Positions 1 through 7,270 are shown, numbered from the stretch's first letter. The stretch: 64,000 nucleotides of DNA from CAWCUU01 sp963798855 (GCA_963798855.1 CAWCUU010000002.1:62001-126000); one strand, 5' to 3'. Notes: generated by a model from the letters alone, not told the origin. Numbers and translations: made by a program.

Positions 1-1
1 A

Positions 2-127
2 GGGCTCGGCGTGGTCATGGTCGCCGCCCCCAGCACCCGACTGGCTGACCTTGAGCCGCTGGTGCCGGAGATCCTCTCAGCAATTGAGCGCGTAAAGGTG
101 GGTGAACTCCTCGAAGTGGGTCGATGA
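2..127 (+). CDS. C-terminal end of a truncated protein
   Basis: The window opens inside a reading frame that gives 41 residues ending EVGELLEVGR-like (…IERVKVGELLEVGR) before a TGA at 125-127. It is alanine/leucine/valine rich, with no motif that identifies a family. An attC-like site begins 54 bases after the stop, so this would be the last gene of the cassette that starts left of the window. Frame openness and coding-like composition are the only evidence. Confidence 0.4.
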   Translation, partial: GLGVVMVAAPSTRLADLEPLVPEILSAIERVKVGELLEVGR

Positions 128-180
128 GTTGGAACTCTGGGGAGTTGCAAGGAGCGGGTAGTGCAGCCGGATCCCGCAGC

Positions 181-298
181 GCTTAACAACCGGTGAGCGC
201 CTGCGCGGCTTCGCCGCTCCGGCCCTGCGGGACACCGAATCCTCAGCGCCGCGTTGCGGCGCCTCCGATCCGGCGTCGCCAACCTGGAACCGTTATCT
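181..298 (+). repeat. attC-like recombination site A
   Basis: The left consensus GCTTAAC (RYYYAAC) is at 181-187 and the right end GTTATCT, close to GTTRRRY, at 292-298. The two arms are imperfect inverted repeats: GGTGAGCGCC on the left corresponds to GGTTGGCG on the complement of the right arm. A GC-rich stem (gcgcggcttcgccgc) lies between them. The right arm, containing GTCGCCAACCTGGAA, recurs at 1108-1137 and 13707-13737. Integron attC sites have this layout and length. The terminal base match is not perfect, so a decayed site is possible. Confidence 0.6.
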
Positions 299-400
299 GA
301 CATGTTCCGCCAGTTTCCAGTCGTGCGTTTGGCTGATCGAGGTGGCCACGGGGGTCTCGGTCTATATCATAAACGAGTGAGCTTCTTCAAGGAGAAGGCC

Positions 401-643
401 ATGCTAAGAGAGTACGTCAGGGGTGCCATGCATCGGGCGCACTACGAGATCCTAGAGGACGACGGAACGTACTACGGAGAGATTCCGGGATTCGAGGGTG
501 TGTACGCGAATGCGGATTCCCTTGAGGCCTGCCGGGAGGAGTTGGAGGAAGTGCTGGAGGAGTGGGTGTTGTTCCGGGTTTCTCGAAGTCTCGAAGTCCC
601 CGAAGTGAATGGCATCAACCTTCAAGTCCGGAAGGTAGGCTAA
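401..643 (+). CDS. hicB: HicB-family antitoxin (cassette 1)
   Basis: An 80-residue protein with the HicB partial RNase-H-like fold: YEILEDDGTYYGEIPGFEGV followed by the helix region LEACREELEEVLEEWVLFR. HicB binds and neutralises the HicA mRNA interferase and usually autoregulates its operon. The ATG at 401 is chosen because AAGGAGAA stands 6-12 bases upstream; the longer frame from 254 runs through the attC-like site and is not credible. There is no obvious C-terminal DNA-binding domain, so this is the short HicB type. hicA follows after 2 bases, giving antitoxin-first order. The pair sits between two attC-like sites, as expected of a mobile cassette. Confidence 0.85.
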   Translation: MLREYVRGAMHRAHYEILEDDGTYYGEIPGFEGVYANADSLEACREELEEVLEEWVLFRVSRSLEVPEVNGINLQVRKVG

Positions 644-645
644 GA

Positions 646-864
646 ATGCCTCCCTTCGGTCCGATCAGCCGAAGGGATTTGGTTCGAGCGCTGAGGGACC
701 TGGGATTTGACGGGCCGTTCTCCGGTGGCAAGCACCAATTCATGGTTCGTGGCGGAACCACAGTCCGAATTCCCAATCCTCACCGCGGTGGCATCGGTTT
801 CGAGCTCCTCTCGCGACTTCTCCGGCAGGCGGGGATTCGCCGGGAGGAGTGGGAGGGAGTGTAG
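646..864 (+). CDS. hicA: HicA-family mRNA interferase toxin (cassette 1)
   Basis: A 72-residue double-stranded-RNA-binding-like toxin. N-terminal ISRRDLVRALRDLGF is the usual HicA helix 1, and GGKHQFMVRGG carries the catalytic histidine where the family has G-S-H. RIPNPHRGGIGFELLSRLLRQAGI is the strand and C-terminal helix region. HicA cleaves mRNA and is restrained by HicB. The ATG at 646 follows GGAAGG at 631-636 and the hicB stop by two bases, indicating translational coupling. The sequence is only distantly similar to the second HicA at 2544, so the two modules are not a recent duplication. Confidence 0.85.
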   Translation: MPPFGPISRRDLVRALRDLGFDGPFSGGKHQFMVRGGTTVRIPNPHRGGIGFELLSRLLRQAGIRREEWEGV

Positions 865-920
865 GCCTGGCGGTTTGGCGCTTCCCGAGTGAACTGAAGG
901 GCCACCGTGCGGAACACGTC

Positions 921-1137
921 AGCTAACATACGGTTGGCGCCTCCGCTCGCTGCGCGAGCCCCGGAGAACCCGCCGCGACCAGTCTGAAAGCTGGCGAAAT
1001 CTATAGCGCGGCCTGCGGCCGCTCCGGAGAACCCGCCTATTGGCGTGCGGGAGCTGGTGAGAGAACCGCAGTTTCGAAGGTGATCGCGCGCTGGAAGGTA
1101 GTGGCACGGCGGGTCGCCAACCTGGAACCGCTATGCG
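921..1137 (+). repeat. attC-like recombination site B (long)
   Basis: AGCTAAC at 921-927 begins the site and GCTATGC at 1130-1136 stands where GTTRRRY is expected, so the right core is degenerate. The inner arms match well: GGTTGGCG at 933-940 is repeated exactly on the complement of the right arm (1113-1120). A CGGAGAACCCGCC block occurs twice inside (about 962 and 1024), which suggests two fused or partly duplicated sites and explains the length of 217 bp. It separates the hicBA cassette from the pRiA4b cassette. Confidence 0.55.
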
Positions 1138-1178
1138 TAATATCCGCCGGCACCTATGTGGAGACGAGCTTGGATGAA

Positions 1179-1766
1179 ATGAGAGAGAGACGCGGTGGTG
1201 CCTACGAACTCCAGATCAGTCTGGATAACATTGAGCCCATGATCTGGCGGAGGGTCCTGCTGAAGAGCGATACCACCTTGCATGAGCTGCATCGGACAAT
1301 TCAGATGCTCTTCGGGTGGTATGACTACCACTTGTACCGATTCGAGGTCGGCGAACGCGAGTTCGAAGCGGCGGACGAGGAAGCTGAAGGTGAGGATTCG
1401 ACGAAGGCGCGGCTCGGGAAACTGGGCCTCGAGGTCGGTAGCAGCTTCCGGTATCTCTATGACTTCGGAGATGACTGGTGGCACACGGTCGAAGTCTTGG
1501 CCCATCGGCCCTCGGCCTCCCAGGATTGGCTGCCTTGGGTCATGGATGGAGCACGGAGGGGGCCGCCTGAAGACTGTGGGGGTCCTTCCGGGTACCAGGA
1601 AATCCAGGTGCTACTGAAACAACCGGCTGAGGACCTGGACGAAGAGGGACAATCGACGCTCGATTGGCTCGGGCCAGGCTTCGATCCGGAGGAATTCAGT
1701 GTGGCGCAGGCGCGGCATGATCTGATGTTGGCGTCTGCATGGGGTGCGCTGCGTAGGAAGCGATAA
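1179..1766 (+). CDS. pRiA4b ORF-3 family protein
   Basis: A 195-residue protein matching the plasmid pRiA4b ORF-3/IS1096 TnpR-like family: YELQISLDNIEPMIWRRV, then LHELHRTIQMLFGWYDYHLY, and the hallmark YDFGDDWWHTVEVL. The biochemical role of this family is unknown; members are common on mobile DNA. The ATG at 1179 is chosen because the frame upstream (from 1080) lies in the attC-like site and the domain starts immediately after 1179; no strong ribosome binding site is visible. The TAA stop falls in the loop of a perfect 12-bp inverted repeat. A small membrane-protein gene follows in the same cassette. Confidence 0.85.
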   Translation: MRERRGGAYELQISLDNIEPMIWRRVLLKSDTTLHELHRTIQMLFGWYDYHLYRFEVGEREFEAADEEAEGEDSTKARLGKLGLEVGSSFRYLYDFGDDWWHTVEVLAHRPSASQDWLPWVMDGARRGPPEDCGGPSGYQEIQVLLKQPAEDLDEEGQSTLDWLGPGFDPEEFSVAQARHDLMLASAWGALRRKR

Positions 1767-1782
1767 TCAATCGCTTCCTACG
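1752..1782 (+). other. Perfect 12-bp hairpin spanning the stop codon
   Basis: Arms CGTAGGAAGCGA (1752-1763) and TCGCTTCCTACG (1771-1782) are exact complements around a 7-base loop that holds the TAA stop of the pRiA4b gene. The right arm ends on the G of the GTG at 1782. There is no U-tract, so it is not a standard intrinsic terminator. A role in transcript stability or in hiding the next gene's start is possible but unproven. Confidence 0.7.
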
Positions 1783-2084
1783 TGGCCACAGTGGGTACTG
1801 CTAGCGCCACGCGAACGCAGGATTGCGACTTGAGTGAAGCGCCAGCCTGGTACATCCTGATAGCCGCAATTGGGATCGGTGCGGCGTTCACGCATCCGAA
1901 AGAGCCAGAGAACTACACGCACCCGGGTAAGCTTCTGCTAGTCGGCTTTTCGAATGTCTTCGATCCGTCCCGTTTCACCGAGGAGGGAATTGCTTACAAC
2001 CGGCGCATGCTCCGGTGGACAGGACTGTGGGGAGTGATTGCGATCATCGGCGCCATCCTGATTCAGGGGCTGCTCCCTTCGTAA
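1782..2084 (+). CDS. Small two-segment membrane protein, unknown function
   Basis: Up to 100 residues with two hydrophobic segments, PAWYILIAAIGIGAAF near the N-terminus and GLWGVIAIIGAILIQGLL at the C-terminus, separated by a polar stretch with tyrosines and charged residues. No family was recognised. The start is uncertain: GTG at 1782 abuts the preceding hairpin, GTG 1791 and TTG 1830 are alternatives in frame, and no clear Shine-Dalgarno sequence stands before any of them. An attC-like site begins 15 bases after the stop, so it shares a cassette with the pRiA4b gene. Confidence 0.5.
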   Translation: MATVGTASATRTQDCDLSEAPAWYILIAAIGIGAAFTHPKEPENYTHPGKLLLVGFSNVFDPSRFTEEGIAYNRRMLRWTGLWGVIAIIGAILIQGLLPS

Positions 2085-2098
2085 AGGGCTCGCGCAGC

Positions 2099-2250
2099 GC
2101 CTAACAACTGGCTGGCGCCTGCGCGGCCTGCGGCCGCTGCGGAGTAACCACCGTCAGGAGACCCGGCCGCTGGCCGGTGCGGGAGGTTTCGAAAGATGTG
2201 GAACTGGTGAGGTCGTGGAGCGGCGGTTCGCAAGCCTTTGAACGTTAGAC
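2099..2250 (+). repeat. attC-like recombination site C
   Basis: The most canonical site in the window: GCCTAAC at 2099-2105 matches RYYYAAC and GTTAGAC at 2244-2250 matches GTTRRRY. TAAC plus GGCTGGCG on the left arm corresponds to TAAC plus GGCTTGCG on the complement of the right arm, giving the paired R/L boxes of an attC. The centre holds further GC-rich stems. It follows the two-gene pRiA4b cassette and precedes the second hicBA cassette. Confidence 0.7.
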
Positions 2251-2327
2251 GAAACTGCCCCTAACCCAAGCGGGGCTTGGATGCAACTCGTCGGGTGCTG
2301 TACCTTTGGAGTGGAAACCTTCAGGAG

Positions 2328-2543
2328 ATGCGCGTGCGCACGTTCACTGCTGTTGTGGAGCGCGATCCCGATACGGGTCTGTTCGTCGGCTACGTTCCCG
2401 GTTTTCCCGGAGCGCACAGCCAGGGCGAGACGTTGGACGAGCTGAATCGGAACCTGCGCGAAGTCCTTGAGATGCTTCTCGAGGAGGGTGAGCCTGACCT
2501 CGAAAGCGAATTCATAGGAACCCAGACGGTTCCCGTCCGATAA
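2328..2543 (+). CDS. hicB: HicB-family antitoxin (cassette 2)
   Basis: A 71-residue HicB with the family signature almost intact: FTAVVERDPDTGLFVGYVPG, then PGAHSQGETLDELNRNLREV and a C-terminal acidic helix LEMLLEEGEPDLESEF. It should neutralise the HicA encoded next. AGGAG at 2323-2327 lies directly against the ATG at 2328, so the GTG at 2334, six bases away and in frame, may be the true initiator; both give the same domain. The toxin gene begins on the base after its TAA stop. Confidence 0.9.
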   Translation: MRVRTFTAVVERDPDTGLFVGYVPGFPGAHSQGETLDELNRNLREVLEMLLEEGEPDLESEFIGTQTVPVR

Positions 2544-2768
2544 ATGGGGCGAGTCCCCGTCCTCAAGCCACGTGAGGTCGCAGCCATCCTTCAGAGGTTC
2601 GGATTTCTGGAGGTGCGGCAGCGCGGCTCGCACCGACACTACCGGCATTCCGACGGCCGATCAACCACGGTTCCTTTCCATGGTAGTCGTGACATCTCAC
2701 CAACATTGCTGCGACAGATCGCTAAAGACATCGGCGTCACGGTCGAGAAGCTAATCGAAGCCAAGTAA
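2544..2768 (+). CDS. hicA: HicA/YcfA-family mRNA interferase toxin (cassette 2)
   Basis: A 74-residue canonical HicA: PVLKPREVAAILQRFGF helix, then RQRGSHRHYRHSDGR with the catalytic GSH-x-H, TTVPFHGSRDISPTLLRQIA, and a C-terminal helix VTVEKLIEAK. It cleaves mRNA when released from HicB. The ATG at 2544 follows the hicB stop with no spacing, so translation is coupled. It differs from the first HicA mainly in carrying the standard GSHRHYR motif. Confidence 0.92.
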   Translation: MGRVPVLKPREVAAILQRFGFLEVRQRGSHRHYRHSDGRSTTVPFHGSRDISPTLLRQIAKDIGVTVEKLIEAK

Positions 2769-2769
2769 G

Positions 2770-2826
2770 GAGCGCTTCGGCTTGTTGGCACGGGGCAGCT
2801 CCCGTCAACATCGGGAAACGTTAGAC
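2770..2826 (+). repeat. Partial attC-like site D
   Basis: GTTAGAC at 2820-2826 is a good right core (GTTRRRY) and is identical to that of site C. CCCG(TCAACAT)CGGG just upstream can form a small hairpin, but no matching left RYYYAAC box was found after the hicA stop. It is therefore either a short, degenerate attC or a remnant. From 2827 to 3012 nothing else is recognised. Confidence 0.35.
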
Positions 2827-3012
2827 GCAATTGGGCTCGCGGTTCCACGCAAGCGGATGGATTGAAGTCGGCGGGAACGCCGTCCTAAATGGACTTCGTC
2901 GTAGAATCACGCGGGAGAACGGCTGAACGCCTGGTCATATCTCAACGAATCCAGATGCCGAAAGTGAGCCTCGATCCATGTCCGTTTGTGGCTACCTGCA
3001 AGACCCGACTAA

Positions 3013-3519
3013 GCTAGCGGGATTCGGTCTCTGGCTAATACTCTCTGCCTTTGCCTCCACGAATGCCGCGTGGCGGCCGAGGATGAGATCTGTGTCGCAA
3101 CGCTAACCGCAGCTCGAGAGTTCAAGCTTCTTGATCTTGCCGTCGTCTTGTGCGAAGGGACGGTATCGCCGTTCGAGAGCTTGGACATGGCGCTACACAT
3201 GCTCTTCCTAGCGGGCCCTCATTCATATCCGATCACAAGAGCGATCGCCCAGGGGACGCACGTGGCAGGCTTCGACGGATTGGTCTATCCATCATCCTTC
3301 ACTCTTCTGCGCACTGGCACGATGCCCTTTGAGACGGCTTATGGTCTGCCCGTCAGACGGTTTCCGTCTCAGCACGAACACAGCGAAGCACGAACCATCC
3401 GGAACCTCGCCATAATCGGCCGCGCCATAGACGACGGGAGACTCGCTGTTCGTTCGATTGACAGAGTCGTTCTAACTCGTGTCGCCTATGACGTGCGGTT
3501 CGGTCCGATCGAGGTTTAG
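3013..3519 (+). pseudogene. RES-domain protein, N-terminally truncated
   Basis: An open frame follows a TAA at 3010 and gives about 168 residues; the first common initiator is GTG at 3070. TLCLCLHECRVAAEDEICVA followed by FKLLDL resembles the strand-helix-strand of RES NAD-degrading toxins (YLAD-x-x-TA-x-E then RLLDL), and AGFDGLVYPSS matches the late RES motif. The N-terminal arginine-containing half of the domain is not present in any frame upstream, and no Xre antitoxin gene is adjacent. It is probably a fragment or decayed toxin. The family assignment rests on two short motifs. Confidence 0.45.
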
Positions 3520-3584
3520 ACCAATGGCCGCAAATCGGCCAATCCGAAGAACGTTTGCAGTGCAACCGGGGTGCAATCTGCATC

Positions 3585-3727
3585 AGATAACACGCTGGGT
3601 TTACGCCGCGCCGCGCTGACGCGCGGCTGGCCCGGCAGCACGGGTCAAAGGCTTTGGAAAGGCCGGGAACCTCCTGCGCCGCCCTGCGGTCGGCTCCGGA
3701 GGTTCGTAAACCGCGGAGATGTTATCG
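3585..3727 (+). repeat. attC-like recombination site E
   Basis: AGATAAC at 3585-3591 starts the site and GTTATCG at 3721-3727 ends it. The arms agree closely: GATAACA then GGTTTACG on the left is found as GATAACA then GGTTTACG on the complement of the right arm, with unequal spacers of 5 and 7 bases. Such a bulged, imperfect pairing is typical of attC. The centre has a GC-rich stem (gccgcgctgacgcgcggc). It divides the RES fragment from the acetyltransferase-sulfotransferase pair. Confidence 0.65.
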
Positions 3728-3790
3728 GAAAGTCCGCAGGGGATCTTCTCCAGACGTGGCGTTCATTCCATTCGTGAGGCTGGGACAGCC

Positions 3791-4489
3791 ATGCGCAGTA
3801 CCATGGACTTGATGAGGCTTCACCTCGAGGCCTTGTTCACCAGCGATGAGGCAGGTCGCCTCTTGCTGGTGAATGAGCCGGGAGGTGGAATGGCGCCGCG
3901 CTTCTTCCTGGGTCGGACGCCGGAGGGCAGTGCGTGGTGGTTCCGAAATGATGTGGACGGCGAGTTGGTGGCCGAGCTTGAGGCGCTCTGCAGGTCGAAG
4001 TCTGCGCCGTTTTCGACTGAGGTTGTCGTGGGGAGTGCTGGCCCATTTGTGGACCGCATTTCCCGCAGGGGGGAGGTGCAGAAGGTATGGGCGGGACCGG
4101 CCTTCTGCTTCCCGGAAGCGCTGGACGACAGGGGAGCAGCGGTGCGCGTGACGGAGGCCAACGCAGACGTGCTGCTACCGCGATTCGAGGACTGGCTTGA
4201 TGACGTGTCTCAGGAGGTCCCGATGGCGGCCGTCCTCGAAGCCGGGAGGGCCGTGTCGATCTGCTGCAGCGTGCGGCTCACGAGCGAAGCCCACGAAGCT
4301 GGGGTGGAGACGCATGAGGCCTTCCAGGGCCGGGGGCACGGAGCGGCTGCCACAGCCGCGTGGGCGAGAGTCGTCCAAGAGATGCACCGAGTACCGCTCT
4401 ACAGCACATCCTGGGACAACCATGCCTCGCGGGCTCTCGCCAAGCGATTGGGTTTGAGCCAATTCGGCGCGGACCTCCACATCACATGA
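3791..4489 (+). CDS. GNAT-family N-acetyltransferase
   Basis: A 232-residue protein. The C-terminal third has the acetyl-CoA-binding signature EAFQGRGHGAAATAAWARVV (R/Q-x-x-G-x-G/A) followed by YSTSWDNHASRALAKRLG, the usual GNAT motif B with N-x-A-S. The N-terminal two thirds probably forms a substrate-recognition domain as in FR47-like enzymes. It would transfer acetyl from acetyl-CoA to an unknown amine. The ATG at 3791 is preferred to the longer frame from 3719, which overlaps the attC-like site. Its stop overlaps the start of the sulfotransferase (ATGA), so the two are co-translated. Confidence 0.8.
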   Translation: MRSTMDLMRLHLEALFTSDEAGRLLLVNEPGGGMAPRFFLGRTPEGSAWWFRNDVDGELVAELEALCRSKSAPFSTEVVVGSAGPFVDRISRRGEVQKVWAGPAFCFPEALDDRGAAVRVTEANADVLLPRFEDWLDDVSQEVPMAAVLEAGRAVSICCSVRLTSEAHEAGVETHEAFQGRGHGAAATAAWARVVQEMHRVPLYSTSWDNHASRALAKRLGLSQFGADLHIT

Positions 4490-5175
4490 CTCCCCCGGGC
4501 ACTTGGTGGACCGGAACCGCAGTATTGCTGGAGAGGAGCGGCGCGGTCTACATCGAGGTGCCCAAGGTGGCATGCTCTAGCATCAAGATACTCCTCGCCA
4601 GCTGGCTTGGAGTGGATCTCGAAGCTGTGGGTGGCGATCCGCACCAAGCCAACTTTCCAGAACCAGGTCCGCCCCAGGGAGGCTCAAAGCTGTATCCAGG
4701 GCTATTCAGCTTCGCCTTCGTGCGAAACCCGTGGGACCGGCTCGTATCGTGCTATAGGGACAAGGTGTTGGGAGACGCCCCTGACTTCACGACGTTACAT
4801 CCACAACGGGGCGTGGCATACTGCCTTGCGCGTTTCGATGCATTTCGACCCGGAATGCCGTTCGATGAGTTCGTGGAGGCTGTGACGGCCATTCCGGACG
4901 AGGAAGCGGACGAGCATTTCCGATCGCAGCACACCTTCCTGACGAATCGTGACGGAGAGATAGCCATCGACTTCGTCGGCCGATTCGAGACGCTGGATGA
5001 GGACTTTGCCGCGATCACTCACAAGCTGGGGCTCCCATCGACGAAGGTGCCCCGTGTCCAGGCGGCCCGCCCGCGGGTACGATACGGCCAGTTCTACGAC
5101 CCAGGGACGCGGGCCGCTGTTGCGCAGAGATATCGGGAAGACGTGCACCTATTCGAGTATGTGTTCATCGGGTAG
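4486..5175 (+). CDS. Sulfotransferase family 2 protein
   Basis: A 229-residue enzyme with both PAPS-binding elements: the 5'-phosphosulfate loop YIEVPKVACSSIK near residue 23 and the 3'-phosphate motif FAFVRNPWDRLVSCYRDK near residue 75. This is the layout of the carbohydrate (chondroitin/heparan-type) sulfotransferases, which move sulfate from PAPS to a sugar or lipid hydroxyl. No signal peptide is visible, so it is probably cytoplasmic. It overlaps the acetyltransferase by four bases; together they may decorate the same small molecule or glycan. Acceptor unknown. Confidence 0.85.
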   Translation: MTPPGTWWTGTAVLLERSGAVYIEVPKVACSSIKILLASWLGVDLEAVGGDPHQANFPEPGPPQGGSKLYPGLFSFAFVRNPWDRLVSCYRDKVLGDAPDFTTLHPQRGVAYCLARFDAFRPGMPFDEFVEAVTAIPDEEADEHFRSQHTFLTNRDGEIAIDFVGRFETLDEDFAAITHKLGLPSTKVPRVQAARPRVRYGQFYDPGTRAAVAQRYREDVHLFEYVFIG

Positions 5176-5552
5176 CAGTAGGACACAGGTGGATTGCCGA
5201 TTCGTGCTGGTTGCGACAGAGACGCGCGTCGCGCGCGTCTTCGAGGGTGTGGAATCGATGGGGCCGTTCTACTGCAACGCTGCAGCGCGCGGATCTCGAG
5301 ACCATTGCCAGGTCTGAGCCCCGCGACGCAAGATTGATCGTCCCGCGTCACTACGTCGTGCGCGGGCTCTTGCAGTTCCCGCCGTCCGGAGGTCTGAAGC
5401 GTCCCGACGTTCCCTCGCTTGAATGCGCCTCACCGCTTGCTGCTGTCTCGACGGGGGCGAAGCACGTTGGATGCGATCTGCCCTCAACCCTCAACCCGAG
5501 TGGGTCGCCGCCTGATGCCCGTTTGCACACTCGTTGCCGACAGGTGCGTGCG
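5176..5552 (+). other. 377-bp spacer without a recognisable gene
   Basis: No frame with coding character was found. A GC palindrome (gacgcgcgtcgcgcgcgtc) lies at about 5220-5238. No attC arms were found here, so the cassette-like organisation is not visible between the sulfotransferase and the lipoprotein pair. Confidence 0.5.
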
Positions 5553-6272
5553 ATGAACCAGGCCAGGCACCGCCTGCTCACAGCGGGCGTCACGGCGCTG
5601 CTCTGCGCCGGCTGTGCACCGCGCGAACCACTGGCCCAGCGGCTCGAACGCGATCTGCTGTTGCGGCAGAAGGAGGCGCTGCAGCGCGAGCTGTCGCGCG
5701 CCGACGAGGAGCTCGACTCCGACGTGGTCGTCGTTATTCCGGAGTCGCTCGTGGACGAGTTAATCGATGTGGCGCTGCCCCTCGAGACCGTCGTCGCGAG
5801 CAGGTTCCGCCTCATGGTGGACAGCGGCAGCGTCGATTTCGCGGGCGGCCTTGCGCTGGTGCGACTCTCCGCGCTCGTCGAAGCGGCCGACCGGGGCAAC
5901 GTGTCCGCCCGCATCGTCATCATCGGCACGCTGCAGGTGCTCGACATCCAGGAGTCCGGCACGCTCGAGACACGCGTCGAGATCCTCGGATGGCGGACGC
6001 AGGATGTGAGGCTGGGCACGCTCTCACCCCCTGCAGGCCGGCTGCTGGATGAGTTCGCGGCGCGCCCGGCGAGCGAGCTGAACGAGCTGCTCGCCCGCAT
6101 CGAGATCCCCGTGCGATTGGTGCCGAACATCCCGCTGCCACGTGTTGAAGAGGATGAAGTCACCATACCAGCAGTCGAGATTCCGCTTTCCGCGCGCCTG
6201 CAGGACGTGCGGGTTGGCGGCGGCCGGATGTGGGTGCACATCGACATCGCCGTACCGGACGGGGCACGGTGA
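5553..6272 (+). CDS. Putative lipoprotein, unknown function (first of a pair)
   Basis: A 239-residue protein with a lipoprotein signal peptide ending LLCAGC, so it should be lipidated at Cys-21 or so and anchored in the envelope. A charged helical stretch (QRLERDLLLRQKEALQREL) follows, then an alternating hydrophobic pattern (SDVVVVIPESLVDELIDV; VSARIVIIGTLQVLDI) suggestive of a beta-rich domain. No family was recognised. The ATG at 5553 is chosen because the signal peptide begins there. The next lipoprotein gene starts within its stop codon (GTGA), implying a two-component envelope unit. Confidence 0.6.
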   Translation: MNQARHRLLTAGVTALLCAGCAPREPLAQRLERDLLLRQKEALQRELSRADEELDSDVVVVIPESLVDELIDVALPLETVVASRFRLMVDSGSVDFAGGLALVRLSALVEAADRGNVSARIVIIGTLQVLDIQESGTLETRVEILGWRTQDVRLGTLSPPAGRLLDEFAARPASELNELLARIEIPVRLVPNIPLPRVEEDEVTIPAVEIPLSARLQDVRVGGGRMWVHIDIAVPDGAR

Positions 6273-7270
6273 AGGCCCTCCCGCTCTGTGCACTCGTGCT
6301 CCTGCTCGCGTGCGGCGGCAGCCGGGCTTCGACCCGCGCGGCCGCGGAGCTCCAAGCACTTCGCGCCGAGGTGGGTGCGCTCGGCGACTCGGCCGCGCTG
6401 CGCTTCCGCGGCGATACGCTGCTCGCGTCGATGCAGGGCGACTCGACCAGCGACATTGCGCTCGGGCTGCGCGTCGAGACGCTGCGCGAGATCCTGTCCA
6501 GCGCGGCGTCGCAATACCTCGATGACGTGCGGCTGCATCTGCGCCCCAACGTCGTCGTGCGCGCCGGCGATGAGGTACGCGTACGCGTCGGCCCCGTCAA
6601 CGTTTTCGCCGGCCGCTGGGACCTCGCCGTAACCGTGCAACGCGTCGACGCTCTGCTGAGCGCGGGTGCCATCGACGTGGTCGCCGGCGACTCCAACCGA
6701 CTCGACCTGACCGTGCCGGTGCACGTTAGCGACGCGACGGGAGGTGCGCTCATCGACTTCAAGTGGGATGCGGCGAGGCTCGCGGCGGTCGTGTGCCACG
6801 ACTTCGCCGTCAGCGAGCCGTTCACCGGCTACGTCCGTCTGCGCACCTACGCCATGCGCGGTTACTTCAAAGTCGTGACCGAAGAGGGCCGCCTGATCGC
6901 ACGGCCGGTGCTGCGCGACCGGATCCTCGTCAGCCCGCAGCCGACGGAAGAGAGCTGGGCACGCGTGCGCGAGATCCTGGGCGAGCAGGACCGCATCTTC
7001 AGGTGCGGGCTGGCGCTCTCACCCGAAAAGATGGAGACCATGCTGCGCGAGCTGCTCGGGCAGGGCTTCCGCTTCAGCCTGCCTGCGTCGATTCTACGTC
7101 CGATCCCGCTGCCGGCCTCGGTACTGAACGAGGTCGACGTCGCGGGACGACGCGTCGGCGTCACCGTGATGCCCGAGCCGCCGCGTCTCACCCGCGATCG
7201 CCTCTGGCTGCGCGCTGCCGTGCGCGCATCCACATTGGATGACGCTCCCATCCGCGTGGGAGGCGACTGA
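6269..7270 (+). CDS. Putative lipoprotein, unknown function (second of a pair)
   Basis: A 333-residue protein starting with GTG at 6269, overlapping the previous stop by four bases. The signal peptide VKALPLCALVLLLACGG has a lipobox LLAC, so an N-terminal lipid anchor is expected. The rest mixes amphipathic helices with beta-rich segments (VRVRVGPVNVFAGRWDLAVT; LDLTVPVHVSDATGGALIDF). Its architecture, with paired ALPL/IPLP-containing strands, parallels that of its upstream partner, so both may derive from one ancestral lipid-binding-type domain; that is inference. No database family was recognised. Confidence 0.6.
   Translation: MKALPLCALVLLLACGGSRASTRAAAELQALRAEVGALGDSAALRFRGDTLLASMQGDSTSDIALGLRVETLREILSSAASQYLDDVRLHLRPNVVVRAGDEVRVRVGPVNVFAGRWDLAVTVQRVDALLSAGAIDVVAGDSNRLDLTVPVHVSDATGGALIDFKWDAARLAAVVCHDFAVSEPFTGYVRLRTYAMRGYFKVVTEEGRLIARPVLRDRILVSPQPTEESWARVREILGEQDRIFRCGLALSPEKMETMLRELLGQGFRFSLPASILRPIPLPASVLNEVDVAGRRVGVTVMPEPPRLTRDRLWLRAAVRASTLDDAPIRVGGD

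Noticed and set aside
5351..6799. 482-codon minus-strand frame opposite the lipoprotein pair
   Set aside because: It is antisense to two genes with signal peptides and coupled starts; its translation has no domain features.
5553..7270. Assigning the lipoprotein pair to a lipid-transfer (TULIP-like) family
   Set aside because: The strand pattern is suggestive but no diagnostic motif could be pointed to.
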